Counted from the stretch's first letter, positions 1 through 7,347 are shown. The stretch: DNA of 10,841 nt from Cephalothrix simula (GCA_035591015.1 JAXIUW010214619.1:1-10841), one strand, 5' to 3'. A program made the numbers and translations. Notes: a model not told the origin generated them from the letters alone.

Positions 1-150
1 CGGTACTTTAGTACATGTACCATGTCGTTTAGCTTATAGCTAAAATCAAAATAAATGGAACTATTGGAACTATAAAAGTGGAGTAATTTTCATAGGCAAA
101 AATAAAACGGACACAAAACATGCTCATTTAAGAATAAAATATACATGTAT

Positions 151-282
151 TATACCGTGGCTGAGGGATTTTCCATTGTTAAATGTGTGCGTACATCTGT
201 GACATCCCACATTTTCTGATATACTTAACAGTTTTCGATAAACCCCACTGAAGTTGATAGAAAACCAACCAGCCATGGTATA
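151..282. mobile_element. MITE with TATACC(G/A)TGGCTG terminal repeats
   Basis: A 132-bp unit bounded by TATACCGTGGCTG on the left and AGCCATGGTATA on the right. The inverted similarity continues inward for about 25 bases with a few mismatches. The outer TA on both sides would fit a TA target-site duplication of the Tc1/mariner or similar type. A second copy of its left 81 bases lies at 5824-5905 in the same orientation. No coding capacity. Confidence 0.6.
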
Positions 283-443
283 AAACGGTTGCAATAACAC
301 TTTATTATTGTATTATTGAATACTTCTAATTGCTCGACTTCATTCTCTGGACCTGCAGTCCCTCGACAGGGTATTTAACACCTCGGTTATCAATTTGCAG
401 TACTAAAGAGGCCGTAAAATTTAAATCTCTCTAATGTACCCCC

Positions 444-985
444 ACCTATGTTCACGGAAACTGTTGAATTTACCCCCATAATTATACATGGATGGATAGG
501 TAATGACTTGTAGGTAAAGATCTGGGTATTAAAATTTTATGACGTCATAGTGGCGCCCCCTAGCGGCGAAAAACTGAATTACGCCATTTTGAGTAAGCTT
601 AGACCGTAAGAGAACCGATTGCGGAATTGTAATTAGCGAACTACTTCTATCTAAGATAGGTAGGTTTCATTTTTCAAAATAACGCCCTGTGACGTCATAC
701 CGTCATATTTTGGGGCTGATTACGTCATCAAAATAGCGGTATGACGTCATTGGGCGTTATTTTGAAAAATTAGTTTATGGTTCGCTGATTTCAATTCCGC
801 AATCGGTTTTTGCTATCTCTAACGGTCTCCGCTGTATTCAGGAGGCCTAATTCAATTTTTCGCCGCTAAGGGTGCCACTATGACGTCATAAAATTTTAAT
901 ACCCAGCATCTTTAACTGAAAGTCATTATCTATCCATCCATGTATAATTTATGGGGGTAAAATCTATGTTTCCGAGAACATAGGT
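444..985. mobile_element. 542-bp foldback element (almost wholly palindromic)
   Basis: The left arm, starting ACCTATGTTC, reappears as its reverse complement ending at 985 (GAACATAGGT), and the match continues to a centre near 719 with almost no loop. Landmarks repeated in both arms include TTTACCCCCATA, TATACATGGATGGATAG, TAAAATTTTATGACGTCATA and CGATTGCGGAATTG. Arm identity looks to be around 85% by eye. Four perfect TGACGTCA sites sit symmetrically at 540-547, 690-697, 742-749 and 881-888. No clear target-site duplication and no transposase, so I call it a non-autonomous foldback or MITE without assigning a superfamily. Confidence 0.85.
552..566 (-). promoter_or_regulatory. CTCF-like core motif inside the foldback
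   Basis: The minus strand reads CCGCTAGGGGGCGCC, which fits the CTCF core known from bilaterians at every strongly constrained position. The matching place in the right arm (about 864-877) is degraded to CCGCTAAGGGTGCC. Function is not shown. Confidence 0.35.
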
Positions 986-1337
986 AATTTTCAATATTCA
1001 ATATACTAAATTAAGTATTATTATAACAATAACCATTACATATAAAATAAGGTGCTACCGGTAATTACGATAAGTTTTTTTCTTTAAAAAAATTAGAAGA
1101 AAAAATGTATACGGAAATGGAATGTCTTGGCAAGATAATACATAAGAGACAAAAACAAATGTAAATAAAATAAAATAACAACAGAAAAGGAAATTAAGAA
1201 TGTAGAACGTATATACAACGTTGTGGATAAAAAGCAGTAAACGTAGCATAGCATATTAGTAAAAATATAATTTTTCAATGCGTATTTGGGTCAGGAGCAC
1301 GAAATATTTATGTACCTAAAAGGTTATCACCGTTTTC
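986..1337. other. AT-rich spacer
   Basis: Between the 542-bp foldback and the 1155-bp element. Overlapping minus-strand frames here are Phe/Leu/Tyr-rich products of A-rich DNA without any family signature. Nothing functional seen. Confidence 0.6.
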
Positions 1338-1391
1338 TTATGCACCCGTCAACGAATTCACCGCTAGGGGGTGAGGATGGAATATTTTTAA

Positions 1392-1520
1392 AGCCGGCGC
1401 TATCATCGCTCTCGCACCACACCTGATCCACATTTAAAAAGCGCTATCACCGGCCTATGGGTTGGGGAAAAGGAGCGCTAAATATCGCTAAAAGCCGCTA
1501 ACCCCGGGATTGGGGAACAG
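1392..1520. repeat. left subterminal repeat block of the 1155-bp element
   Basis: Several GCGCTATC / CCGCTAAC units occur (for example CCGGCGCTATCATCGC, AGCGCTATCACCGG, GCCGCTAACCCC), with GGGTTGGGGAA and GGATTGGGGAA in between. Similar units in the same orientation recur near the right end (about 2308-2460): GGGCGTTAACCACC, GCCGCTAATCACC, AAGCGTTATCCCC and AAGCGCAAATTACC. Such subterminal arrays are often transposase-binding sites; that is inference. Confidence 0.5.
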
Positions 1521-1560
1521 AAAATAATTCTCTTATTTTTTCACTATTAAGCCGATATTA

Positions 1561-2216
1561 TACTCCATGTTATCAGATGTTACTGGGAGTAAAAATGTTC
1601 TCAAAATAATTAAGTTTCCTACACTTCCAATTAGTTTCCGAATAGGTAATCAAGAATCATCAACAGTTCTTGAAAAAAATGTGACAAGCTTATCATACTC
1701 CTGACAACATATAAAAACTCTCGATAACATTTATTTTCAGCAAAAACCTGAACTTTTTGAACATTGTTAATGAATGTTATCGGGAGTAACTGAGCGCACT
1801 CATGAAAAATTTATGTGACTGGAAGTTATCGCCCTGTCATACTTAGCGCAATAACATATTTTTTGTTACTGAGAGCAAAATTTGAGAATACTCTCGAATG
1901 TTATCGCATGTGGGCCGTACACACAACCGCCTTGCATTCCATAATTTATATGTTTACATTTTGTATATTCTAGCCAACTTCTAATTTGTGACTTTATCCA
2001 TACTCTATCAAAAATATGAGGTCGAATTTTATGCTATTTTGTTATAACCAAAATAGGAGTATGGTAGAGTGAGAGTATTCCTGATAACGACAATGTTTCA
2101 GTGTGTTATTGAAAGTATTTTGCCTATTTCGACAATTTACCTTCTCATATTTAAATGCAATCAAGTCACGGTAACTTTGTGTTTTACTCCCGGTAACATT
2201 CAATAACAAAAAGTAT
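1561..2216. repeat. central block of GTTATCGGGAGTAA-type motifs in both orientations
   Basis: Consensus AATGTTAYYGRGAGTAA. The clearest forward copy is AATGTTATCGGGAGTAAC at about 1773-1790; others are GTTACTGGGAGTAA (1579-1592) and GTTACTGAGAGCAA (near 1865). Reverse forms are ACTCTCGATAACATT (near 1717), TATTCCTGATAACGAC (near 2077) and TACTCCCGGTAACATT (near 2185). Spacing is irregular and there is no open frame through the block. Confidence 0.55.
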
Positions 2217-2498
2217 AATATGGCCTCTATGGTATATAATGAACTGTAAAACCTATAAAAATTGATTTAAAGAGATGTTAATATGGCCGGGACATTCTAT
2301 TTCAAAATATCGGGCGTTAACCACCCATTTGGTCCAATGAGTTTATAAGCCGCTAATCACCAACCTGGTACACGTTTTTTTTTTTTCAAAATTAAGCGTT
2401 ATCCCCATATGTAGGGACATTTTAAAATTCAATAACTTCACTTGGAAAAGCGCAAATTACCCCCCTCTCTGGCGGGGAATTCGTTGACGGGCGCATTA

Positions 2499-2998
2499 GC
2501 ATTCAAACTACAGCACAAAATTTTTAATCGATTTTTTCGACAACCAAGGCTTTGAAAACGGTATATGCAGGTATATGTTAACAGAACTAATCAAAAATTA
2601 CGAATCTCAATATATTGGCATAGAGTTTACGATTTCACGTTTTCCTGTTAAATCACTGAATAGTTTACTATCATTTTCAAGCTTTCCAAAAATATGTTCA
2701 TAAATTTGATAAATACAAAATGTTGTAGTATGTATTTCTCGCGATAAGGCCTGCTCATCGTGTAACGTTTTAGTCAAAAGTGAACCGAGATTAAGTACAG
2801 TAGTATAGACTGGGCTAAATATAAGTAATACTGCTAAGGTTAAAAAATTAAGTACTTTTTAGTTAGCCTCCCTAGACTACTAGACTAAAAAATGCAATAT
2901 GTAAGACCTTTCACCAGTAATTAAAGTTTATGCTTAATTCTAATATACACAATTCCAATATAATGAAATTATTTTAATATTATTACTAACCTTATCAC
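2499..2998. other. AT-rich spacer
   Basis: No coding signal or long repeat seen. CTAGACTACTAGACTA near 2873 is a short direct repeat only. Confidence 0.5.
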
Positions 2999-3181
2999 CT
3001 GAAAGTGGTGCTCCCAGGGTGCCTGCAGTTGCACTAACATATGATTTAAAGTTGAAAATGGTGTAAATCAACTTTATAATTTGAAAAATAATAAAATTTA
3101 TGGTGCTGTAAAATTTTTTACACATGTATTCAATAGTATTGTAAACCGTTTGTTTTTCCAAATCAACACCCAGAGACACAC
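2999..3181 (-). CDS. candidate coding exon, unrecognised
   Basis: An open frame on the minus strand between a possible acceptor (TTTTTAATAATAG) and a good donor (TTTCAG then GTGATA). It includes GVSLGVDLEKQTVYNTIEYM, then a hydrophobic Ile/Phe-rich stretch, then SYVSATAGTLGAPLSG. The last 35 bases are clearly richer in G and C than the surroundings, which is typical of coding sequence here. A shorter exon starting after ATATGTTAG is equally possible. It lies downstream of the stop of exon B, so it would belong to another gene or another isoform. No family was recognised. Confidence 0.22.
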
Positions 3182-3207
3182 CTATTATTAAAAAGTAGCG
3201 ATAAACA

Positions 3208-3349
3208 TTAACTATCTAGAGATAATGGGTTTTGAAAAGCCCTCATAGTGTTGCTTTCAACGTTTACCATACGTCAGCGCTTCGGTCTGATAAACATTTC
3301 AAGCAACAATAATCGGGCTTGTTCAAAACCCAGATTTCCAAAATAGTTA
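3208..3349. mobile_element. short palindromic MITE, about 140 bp
   Basis: The left arm begins TTAACTATCTAG and the right arm, read in reverse, begins TAACTATTTTGG. Shared blocks follow in order: TGGGTTTTGAA, AAGCCC, TGTTGCTT and GTTTA, up to a centre near 3280. TTA at both outer ends could be the target duplication. No coding capacity. Confidence 0.65.
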
Positions 3350-4012
3350 GTGATATTGTACTATACTATATTTTTACATAAATTAAGTGTGGAAAAATAC
3401 AAAACTTTGAAACAATATTACATGTAATACCGGGTAATTATGGATAACATTTAATATTTGAGGATATAAAGTTTTTGGATGGATTCATAACGATACCGGT
3501 TAAAGCATACTTATTAAAACAAAAGAGCATATTTTAAATATACAAAAAGAGCGTATTTTAAATATACAAAGGCGACCTATTTTATTTTTGATGAAGCTAT
3601 TTTAGTGACTTTGTCCGGCCTTTGTTTTAAAGATAAATAGCTAATTTGAACTGTTTACTAAAAATCATAGGTGGGTAAAAAAAACTACAAAGGTTTAGCC
3701 AATTGAGCATTTTGAGCCAATTTTCTAGTAATCCCGATTAGGCAGACATAGGCTAAGTTAAGTATGGGATATTAAAGAGTAATTATTTACTTAAATCATA
3801 TCCAACAAAGCTGAAACTGATTCATTTTTCTGGGACTGAGCTATTTAAGATTCTTGAGCCAATTCAGAATTTTCAAGTTTAAAATAGTGTCAAAAGTTGA
3901 AAAAATTATTCAAATATACTTTAGCTTCATTGATTTTTTCAAAGATATAAGGAATACTTACATTAGAGTTCGGATAAAAAGTGAAATTAGTGTTTCAAAT
4001 TTTCGTACTATT
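3350..4012. other. AT-rich spacer with a short tandem repeat
   Basis: Apart from the 24-bp tandem repeat at 3521-3568, only the phrase TTGAGCCAATT recurs (about 3712 and 3854). No gene seen. Confidence 0.5.
3521..3568. repeat. two-copy 24-bp tandem repeat
   Basis: AAAAGAGCATATTTTAAATATACA is followed directly by a second copy with one change (CAT to CGT). AT-rich; no function is suggested. Confidence 0.8.
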
Positions 4013-4015
4013 TAA

Positions 4016-4169
4016 AGGCCCAAATAGAGCGCCCTTCGCTGGCGACGACGCACGACAAGTACGTGATATGAGAGCGCAGGAACCTTAACATTTTTATTCA
4101 ATGCATATTATATTGCAAAGCTTCGGCGCTCTGATATCGTCGCTGGCGAAGGGAACTCAATTTGGGCCT
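4016..4169. mobile_element. 154-bp MITE with TAA target duplication
   Basis: Inverted ends AGGCCCAAATAGAG (left) and, read in reverse, AGGCCCAAATTGAG (right), continuing as CCCTTCGC and GCGACGA with few mismatches. GAGCGC and GCGCTC pair further in. TAA flanks both ends (4013-4015 and 4170-4172). The 3-bp TWA duplication suggests PIF/Harbinger ancestry. Its GC-rich arms stand out in the AT-rich surroundings. Confidence 0.75.
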
Positions 4170-4172
4170 TAA

Positions 4173-4702
4173 GACGACCAATATTAAAATTATCGTCACA
4201 CAAAAACAAAGGTATTTTTAGCAAGTTAAAAACCTATATTTTTGCTAGTATGTTCTACCAACAGAATAAAATTATGCGTTCATTTCATTTATACACGAAT
4301 CCCTAAACTGGTAAATAAATCCTGAATTGGCAAAAAAGTTGTCATAACTTAAATAATATAACTACAACTTAAAAAGTTTATGGTCTATTCTGATTAGAAT
4401 TTCCTTTGAATACAAAGTAGAAGGACAAATATCTGACATTCTGTCCAAAAATCAGCTTATTTGATCAAAGCTATGGGGTAGAAATCACGCTCAGACGTCC
4501 CGAATTGGCGAATGCTCTGTATGATATTTTTGATAAGATCTAAAAACCTACATTAAAAATTGGTAAATTTTAAAATCAAGTTACTTAGCCTAAACTACCT
4601 TCAACTTATCATTGTTTTAAAGTATGAAATATATTTTAAAGGATTGAAAAAATGCTGAGATCAATATAACATCACCTGAGTAAAATTGGAAGCACCATTA
4701 AT
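4173..4702. other. region downstream of exon B, probably 3' UTR and intergenic
   Basis: Follows the TAA of exon B. No AATAAA is seen close to the stop on the minus strand. A 40-codon plus-strand open stretch (4421-4543) is considered and rejected separately. Confidence 0.4.
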
Positions 4703-4930
4703 TTATGATATAAACCTTTGGTAAAAAGTCAATAAACCCATCATTCCGATTAGCATAAATGCAATGAGGTATAGAATAACAACTGCTCTCCAAAAATATA
4801 CAGTTTTCAGTGAGACATCAGAAATCCCTTTTATTAGCTCATAATTATTGTTTTTATGTTTTATTTCTTCATTTCTTTCTTTACATGTAGGTTCATTTTG
4901 ATCAATGTTTTCGGTAGTATGAATACATCC
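4703..4930 (-). CDS. terminal coding exon with C-terminal transmembrane helix (exon B)
   Basis: 75 codons plus a TAA stop, directly after a convincing acceptor (ATCTTACTTTTTCGAGCAG). It opens GCIHTTEN, has a charged, Asn/Glu/Lys-rich hydrophilic part (residues 7-31 of the exon) with a second Cys at 16, then a hydrophobic helix at about 49-70 (AVVILYLIAFMLIGMMGLLTFY), and ends with the short tail QRFIS. This is the pattern of a single-pass or tail-anchored membrane protein whose last few residues lie beyond the membrane. An in-frame TAA lies 10 codons upstream of the exon, so the frame has to be entered by splicing. Phase fits exon A at 6474-6585. No family was recognised, and the orientation in the membrane cannot be decided. 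A chance open frame is possible, but the length, the membrane helix placed next to the stop and the acceptor make coding more likely. Confidence 0.55.
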   Translation of the reverse strand, partial: GCIHTTENIDQNEPTCKERNEEIKHKNNNYELIKGISDVSLKTVYFWRAVVILYLIAFMLIGMMGLLTFYQRFIS

Positions 4931-4998
4931 CTGCTCGAAAAAGTAAGATAAAACATTTTAAGGATTAATTCAGAATTCACTAAGTTTCATAAATTATT

Positions 4999-5070
4999 TA
5001 TAGCATGGCTTTTTGGGTGCCTTTCGAGGCAGTTGGGCACGAGGGGCGACATCCAAAAAGCCATGCTATA
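4999..5070. repeat. 72-bp hairpin with perfect 18-bp arms
   Basis: TATAGCATGGCTTTTTGG (4999-5016) is exactly reverse-complemented at 5053-5070, and the inner GTGCC/GGGCAC can pair further. The tip TATAGCATGGCT differs by one base from TATACCATGGCT, the end of the elements at 151 and 5824, so it may be a reduced relative. The outer TA would be the duplication. It lies in the inferred intron between exons A and B. Confidence 0.7.
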
Positions 5071-5121
5071 TACCTCTTAAATATGTATCAACAGAATCTA
5101 ATAAAATAATTATACATTTAT

Positions 5122-5817
5122 ACACAAATAGATGGAAAAATTGGATGAGGCATCGTGAAATGCAAAAACTTTCGCCCCACCCCCGTCGAGATCTCCTAGA
5201 AGGGGCATCGGAACCCCTTAACCTATTGGAAAGAGAATGAAAAGTTACTTACCATACATAGGAGGGTTTTGCCCCACCTGGTGGGGTGGCGAAAATGTGC
5301 AAAAAATTCGAAAATAGACTAACTCCCACTCTTAGTGGTTTAGGTTAGACCAAAACTGGCTACAATAGGTTGTTTGGCATATGAAGCATTGACCCAAATA
5401 CCGGGTTCCTAGGTGCAAAATCGTCATCTCCGGATTAATATATTTCAATGCTCATATGGGATCACACGACCTTTGACCCCCACGGGTCCCCTGATATTAT
5501 TAGGAACCCAAGATTTGCGTCATTTAGTATGCTTGGTACGCCAAATAACCTATTGTAGCTAGTTTTGCTCTAACCCAAAACGATTCGAGGGGTTCCCTTA
5601 ACATCCGACTACTAAAATTTTTTTGCAAATTTTGCGCCACCACTCCTCACCAGGTGGGGCAAAAAATTTTAAAGCCCTCCCTTGGTGTGTAAATTGTCAT
5701 GCTCTTTCCAAAAATGGGTTAAGGGGTCCCGGTGACCCTTCTAGGAGATCTCGACGGGGGGGGGGCGAAATTTTTGCATTTCACTGTGCCGCATCCAATT
5801 TTTCCATCAATTTGTGT
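5122..5817. mobile_element. about 696-bp foldback element
   Basis: The left end ACACAAAT, then GATGGAAAAATTGGATG, is mirrored at 5810-5817 and inward. Blocks seen in both arms include CGTCGAGATCTCCTAGAAGG, CCCCTTAACC, GGAAAGAG, TTGCCCCACCTGGTG, CTACAATAGGTT and CCTAGG/GGTTCCTA. The palindrome runs to a centre near 5460. Short open frames at 5013-5240 and 5623-5820 are only by-products of this sequence. TTA occurs near both outer ends but the exact boundary is uncertain. A degenerate relative lies at 8592-8700. Confidence 0.85.
5468..5480 (-). promoter_or_regulatory. DR1-type nuclear-receptor motif in the foldback
   Basis: The minus strand reads GGGGTCAAAGGTC, a direct repeat of AGGTCA-like half-sites with one spacer base, the class bound by HNF4, COUP-TF and RXR dimers. 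It sits near the centre of the foldback and has no intact counterpart in the other arm. Functional use is unknown. Confidence 0.3.
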
Positions 5818-5823
5818 TAATGT

Positions 5824-5905
5824 TATACCATGGCTGAGGGATTTTCTATTGTTAAAAGTATTCGTATATCTGTGATATACTCACACTTTGTGATATACTG
5901 TACAG
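5824..5905. mobile_element. truncated copy of the 151-282 MITE
   Basis: Starts TATACCATGGCTGAGGGATTTT and follows the left 81 bases of the 151 element at roughly 80% identity (ATTGTTAAA, ATCTGTGA and TGATATACT are shared). No right terminus is seen afterwards. It starts six bases after the foldback that ends at 5817, so the foldback may have inserted beside or into it. Confidence 0.6.
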
Positions 5906-6093
5906 ATAAAAACAAAGTCCTTACTTTAATATTGGAATCAAAATCTTCCACATTGTTATTCATTTTTTCATAAAATATGATTGATCACATTATATATCTG
6001 AAAAAAAATGATATTTAAATAATTACGAAGTAGATGTATACATGTATATGAATAATAAGGAATTTTACGCAACTCAATTTTTTGAGTGAAGAA

Positions 6094-6264
6094 GTGCCGC
6101 TGTGAAAGGGATGCCGGTCCGGGCTGTATATTTTGTATATTGACGACGAAAGAAGCCCAGGGAGGGATGTCCCCTCTAGGGATGAATGTCCCCCCTCGGT
6201 GTATGAAACGTAATACAAAGAGGACAAAACTCCCTACGGACATTGATCCCTGCCACACCGGCAC
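6094..6264. mobile_element. possible degenerate MITE, GC-richer island
   Basis: GTGCCGCTGTGAAAGGGAT at the left matches the reverse of the right end (GTGCCGGTGTGGCAGGGAT) with three mismatches over 19 bases. The interior is GC-richer than its surroundings and contains a diverged tandem pair, AGGGATGTCCCCTCT then AGGGATGAATGTCCCCCCT (6163-6196). Open frames on both strands pass through it, but neither shows a recognisable domain. No clear target duplication. Confidence 0.4.
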
Positions 6265-6473
6265 CGTATAAATTAGGTGAAAAAGATCCTATCATTCAGC
6301 TTAAAACGGCTTTGTATATTTGGGTAAAACCAGATACTAACCCGCGTTGCATTGGTAACTAACTAAATTCGGTACTATTCCAACTGTCTTGACTAAAAAT
6401 ACATGGGATCACATGAAATCTAATCAAGATTATTTCCTAACTAAAAGTTATAAAAAAATTTTTAAAAGATTAC

Positions 6474-6585
6474 CTTCGAACCGGGTGTGTCGTCATCATT
6501 TTCAAAATGGCAAATGGTGTCACAGGGCTTATACAGTAATAGTAGGAGTTCTCGAATTGTGATAATGGGTTTTTCAAAATTAAAC
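6474..6585 (-). CDS. internal coding exon of an unrecognised membrane protein (exon A)
   Basis: A 112-base exon. It follows a strong acceptor (pyrimidine-rich GTTTTCTTCCAACTAG) and ends at a good donor (TTCGAAG then GTAATC). It reads one base plus 37 codons with no stop, including RELLLLLYKPCDTICHFEN and then an acidic DDDTPGSK. In the same frame a stop lies just upstream of the acceptor, so the exon must start near there. It ends on a complete codon, and the next good exon on this strand (4703-4930) begins on one, so the two can be joined in frame across an inferred 1543-base intron filled with palindromic elements. The upstream exon must end two bases into a codon. I do not recognise the family. 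The two cysteines (CDTIC) could form a disulfide or bind metal, but that is only a possibility. It lies downstream of MESD on the same strand; whether the gene starts before or after MESD cannot be seen. Confidence 0.5.
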
Positions 6586-7060
6586 CTAGTTGGAAGAAAA
6601 CCCTATACATTTTTGTGAGGCCCAGTGTCCTCGGAGTTAATTCAGTGTTCAGTGTCTGTGTTAACGCTAGACTCGCCCTAAAATGTGTATACTTGTATTA
6701 CATGTATATGGGGAGGCTAGCGAACACGTATACACGCCAACATAGTAGGACCCAGAAACTCAATAATTAAGGTCGTACTAACAAGATGATAACCTAAGAA
6801 AATATACAACGAAAACAAAACATAAAATTTTTAAAAATAATCGTGGAAAAATTATGTATTTATTAAATGCGAATTATGTATTTTCAGTTAAATATCTTGA
6901 TTCATATGTATGGTCACAAATGATTTCCTGTTTTTGAACTTTTATAAATAATAAAGGAAATGACATTTCCAAGGATATCCGATACATGTACTGATTTATT
7001 GCATCCGCTAATAATTTCTTGGACTCGAAAAATACTAAAAAATTATCTTCCATGATGAGA
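6586..7060. other. AT-rich stretch between exon A and the MITE behind MESD
   Basis: Contains two TACATGTA octamers (6699, 6983), the weak exon candidate at 6989-7042, and an AATAAA on the minus strand near 6859-6864 that might serve as a distant poly(A) signal for MESD. Confidence 0.35.
6989..7042 (-). CDS. weak candidate exon upstream of exon A
   Basis: The minus-strand frame through 6874-7074 is open and reads protein-like (FFESKKLLADAINQYM). A possible acceptor (AATTTTTTAG, exon from 7042) and a weak donor (ACAT then GTATCG, exon to 6989) would leave two bases, which is the phase exon A needs. The open frame's own ATG lies inside the 7064-7264 mobile element, so it is not a good independent gene. 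The donor is poor, and this remains a guess. Confidence 0.15.
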
Positions 7061-7063
7061 TTA

Positions 7064-7264
7064 AGGGGATGCAAAGGCTAATTAAACTCTTTGTAGATTA
7101 AGGATTCTGGCTCTAATGTCAAAATTCACATATGAGCTGAATCTAGGGATCATGGGCAACCTAGAAATTTTGAATGAAAATATTTTGAAATTGGCTGGAA
7201 CCTCGATTGAAAAATGACTCTAGAATACTTAATCTACAAAGAGGTTAATTGACCTTTGCACCCC
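7064..7264. mobile_element. 201-bp MITE just downstream of MESD
   Basis: Inverted ends of about 45 bp: GGGGATGCAAAGG at the left against GGGGTGCAAAGG at the right, then AATTAA and a perfect 16-bp match CTCTTTGTAGATTAAG (7087-7102 and 7228-7243). TTA occurs on both sides (7061-7063 and 7265-7267), consistent with a PIF/Harbinger-type insertion. It begins 83 bases beyond the MESD stop codon, probably in or next to the 3' UTR. Confidence 0.75.
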
Positions 7265-7347
7265 TTACACCCTGCCCAATTTCCTTTCCAAAAATCCCAC
7301 CTTAACAGCACAATATTTGGGTATAAAACTTTCATGCGTTAATGATA

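Larger units (their letters stand above)
1341..2495. mobile_element. 1155-bp non-autonomous PIF/Harbinger-like element
   Basis: The termini are 27-bp inverted repeats with three mismatches: TGCACCCGTCAACGAATTC at the left against TGCGCCCGTCAACGAATTC read inward from the right, followed by (A/C)CCGC(T/C)AG. TTA flanks both sides (1338-1340 and 2496-2498), a 3-bp duplication typical of the PIF/Harbinger superfamily. No reading frame resembling a transposase or Myb-like protein is present. The interior is built from two sets of short repeats: GCGCTATCACC / GCCGCTAATCACC-type units near both ends, and GTTATCGGGAGTAA-type units in both orientations in the middle. Confidence 0.8.

Noticed and set aside
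1055-1278. Overlapping minus-strand frames rich in Phe, Leu and Tyr
   Set aside because: Low-complexity translation of A-rich DNA; not a credible membrane protein.
1561-2216. CRISPR-like array reading of the repeated motifs
   Set aside because: The units are short, vary in sequence, occur in both orientations and are irregularly spaced, all within a transposon of an animal genome.
4421-4543. 40-codon plus-strand open stretch ending LRRPELANALYDIFDKI
   Set aside because: Protein-like by eye, but there is no ATG, the acceptor is weak and no donor is present; stretches of this length occur by chance.
5013-5240. 75-codon plus-strand open frame
   Set aside because: It runs through the 72-bp hairpin and the left arm of the 5122-5817 foldback; it has no domain and is a by-product of repeat sequence.
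5623-5820. 65-codon plus-strand open frame
   Set aside because: It lies wholly in the right arm of the foldback.
5968-6264. 98-codon minus-strand open frame
   Set aside because: It is half GC-richer repeat and half AT-rich flank, and its start is in the terminal repeat of a probable MITE. No recognisable domain; not reported as a gene.
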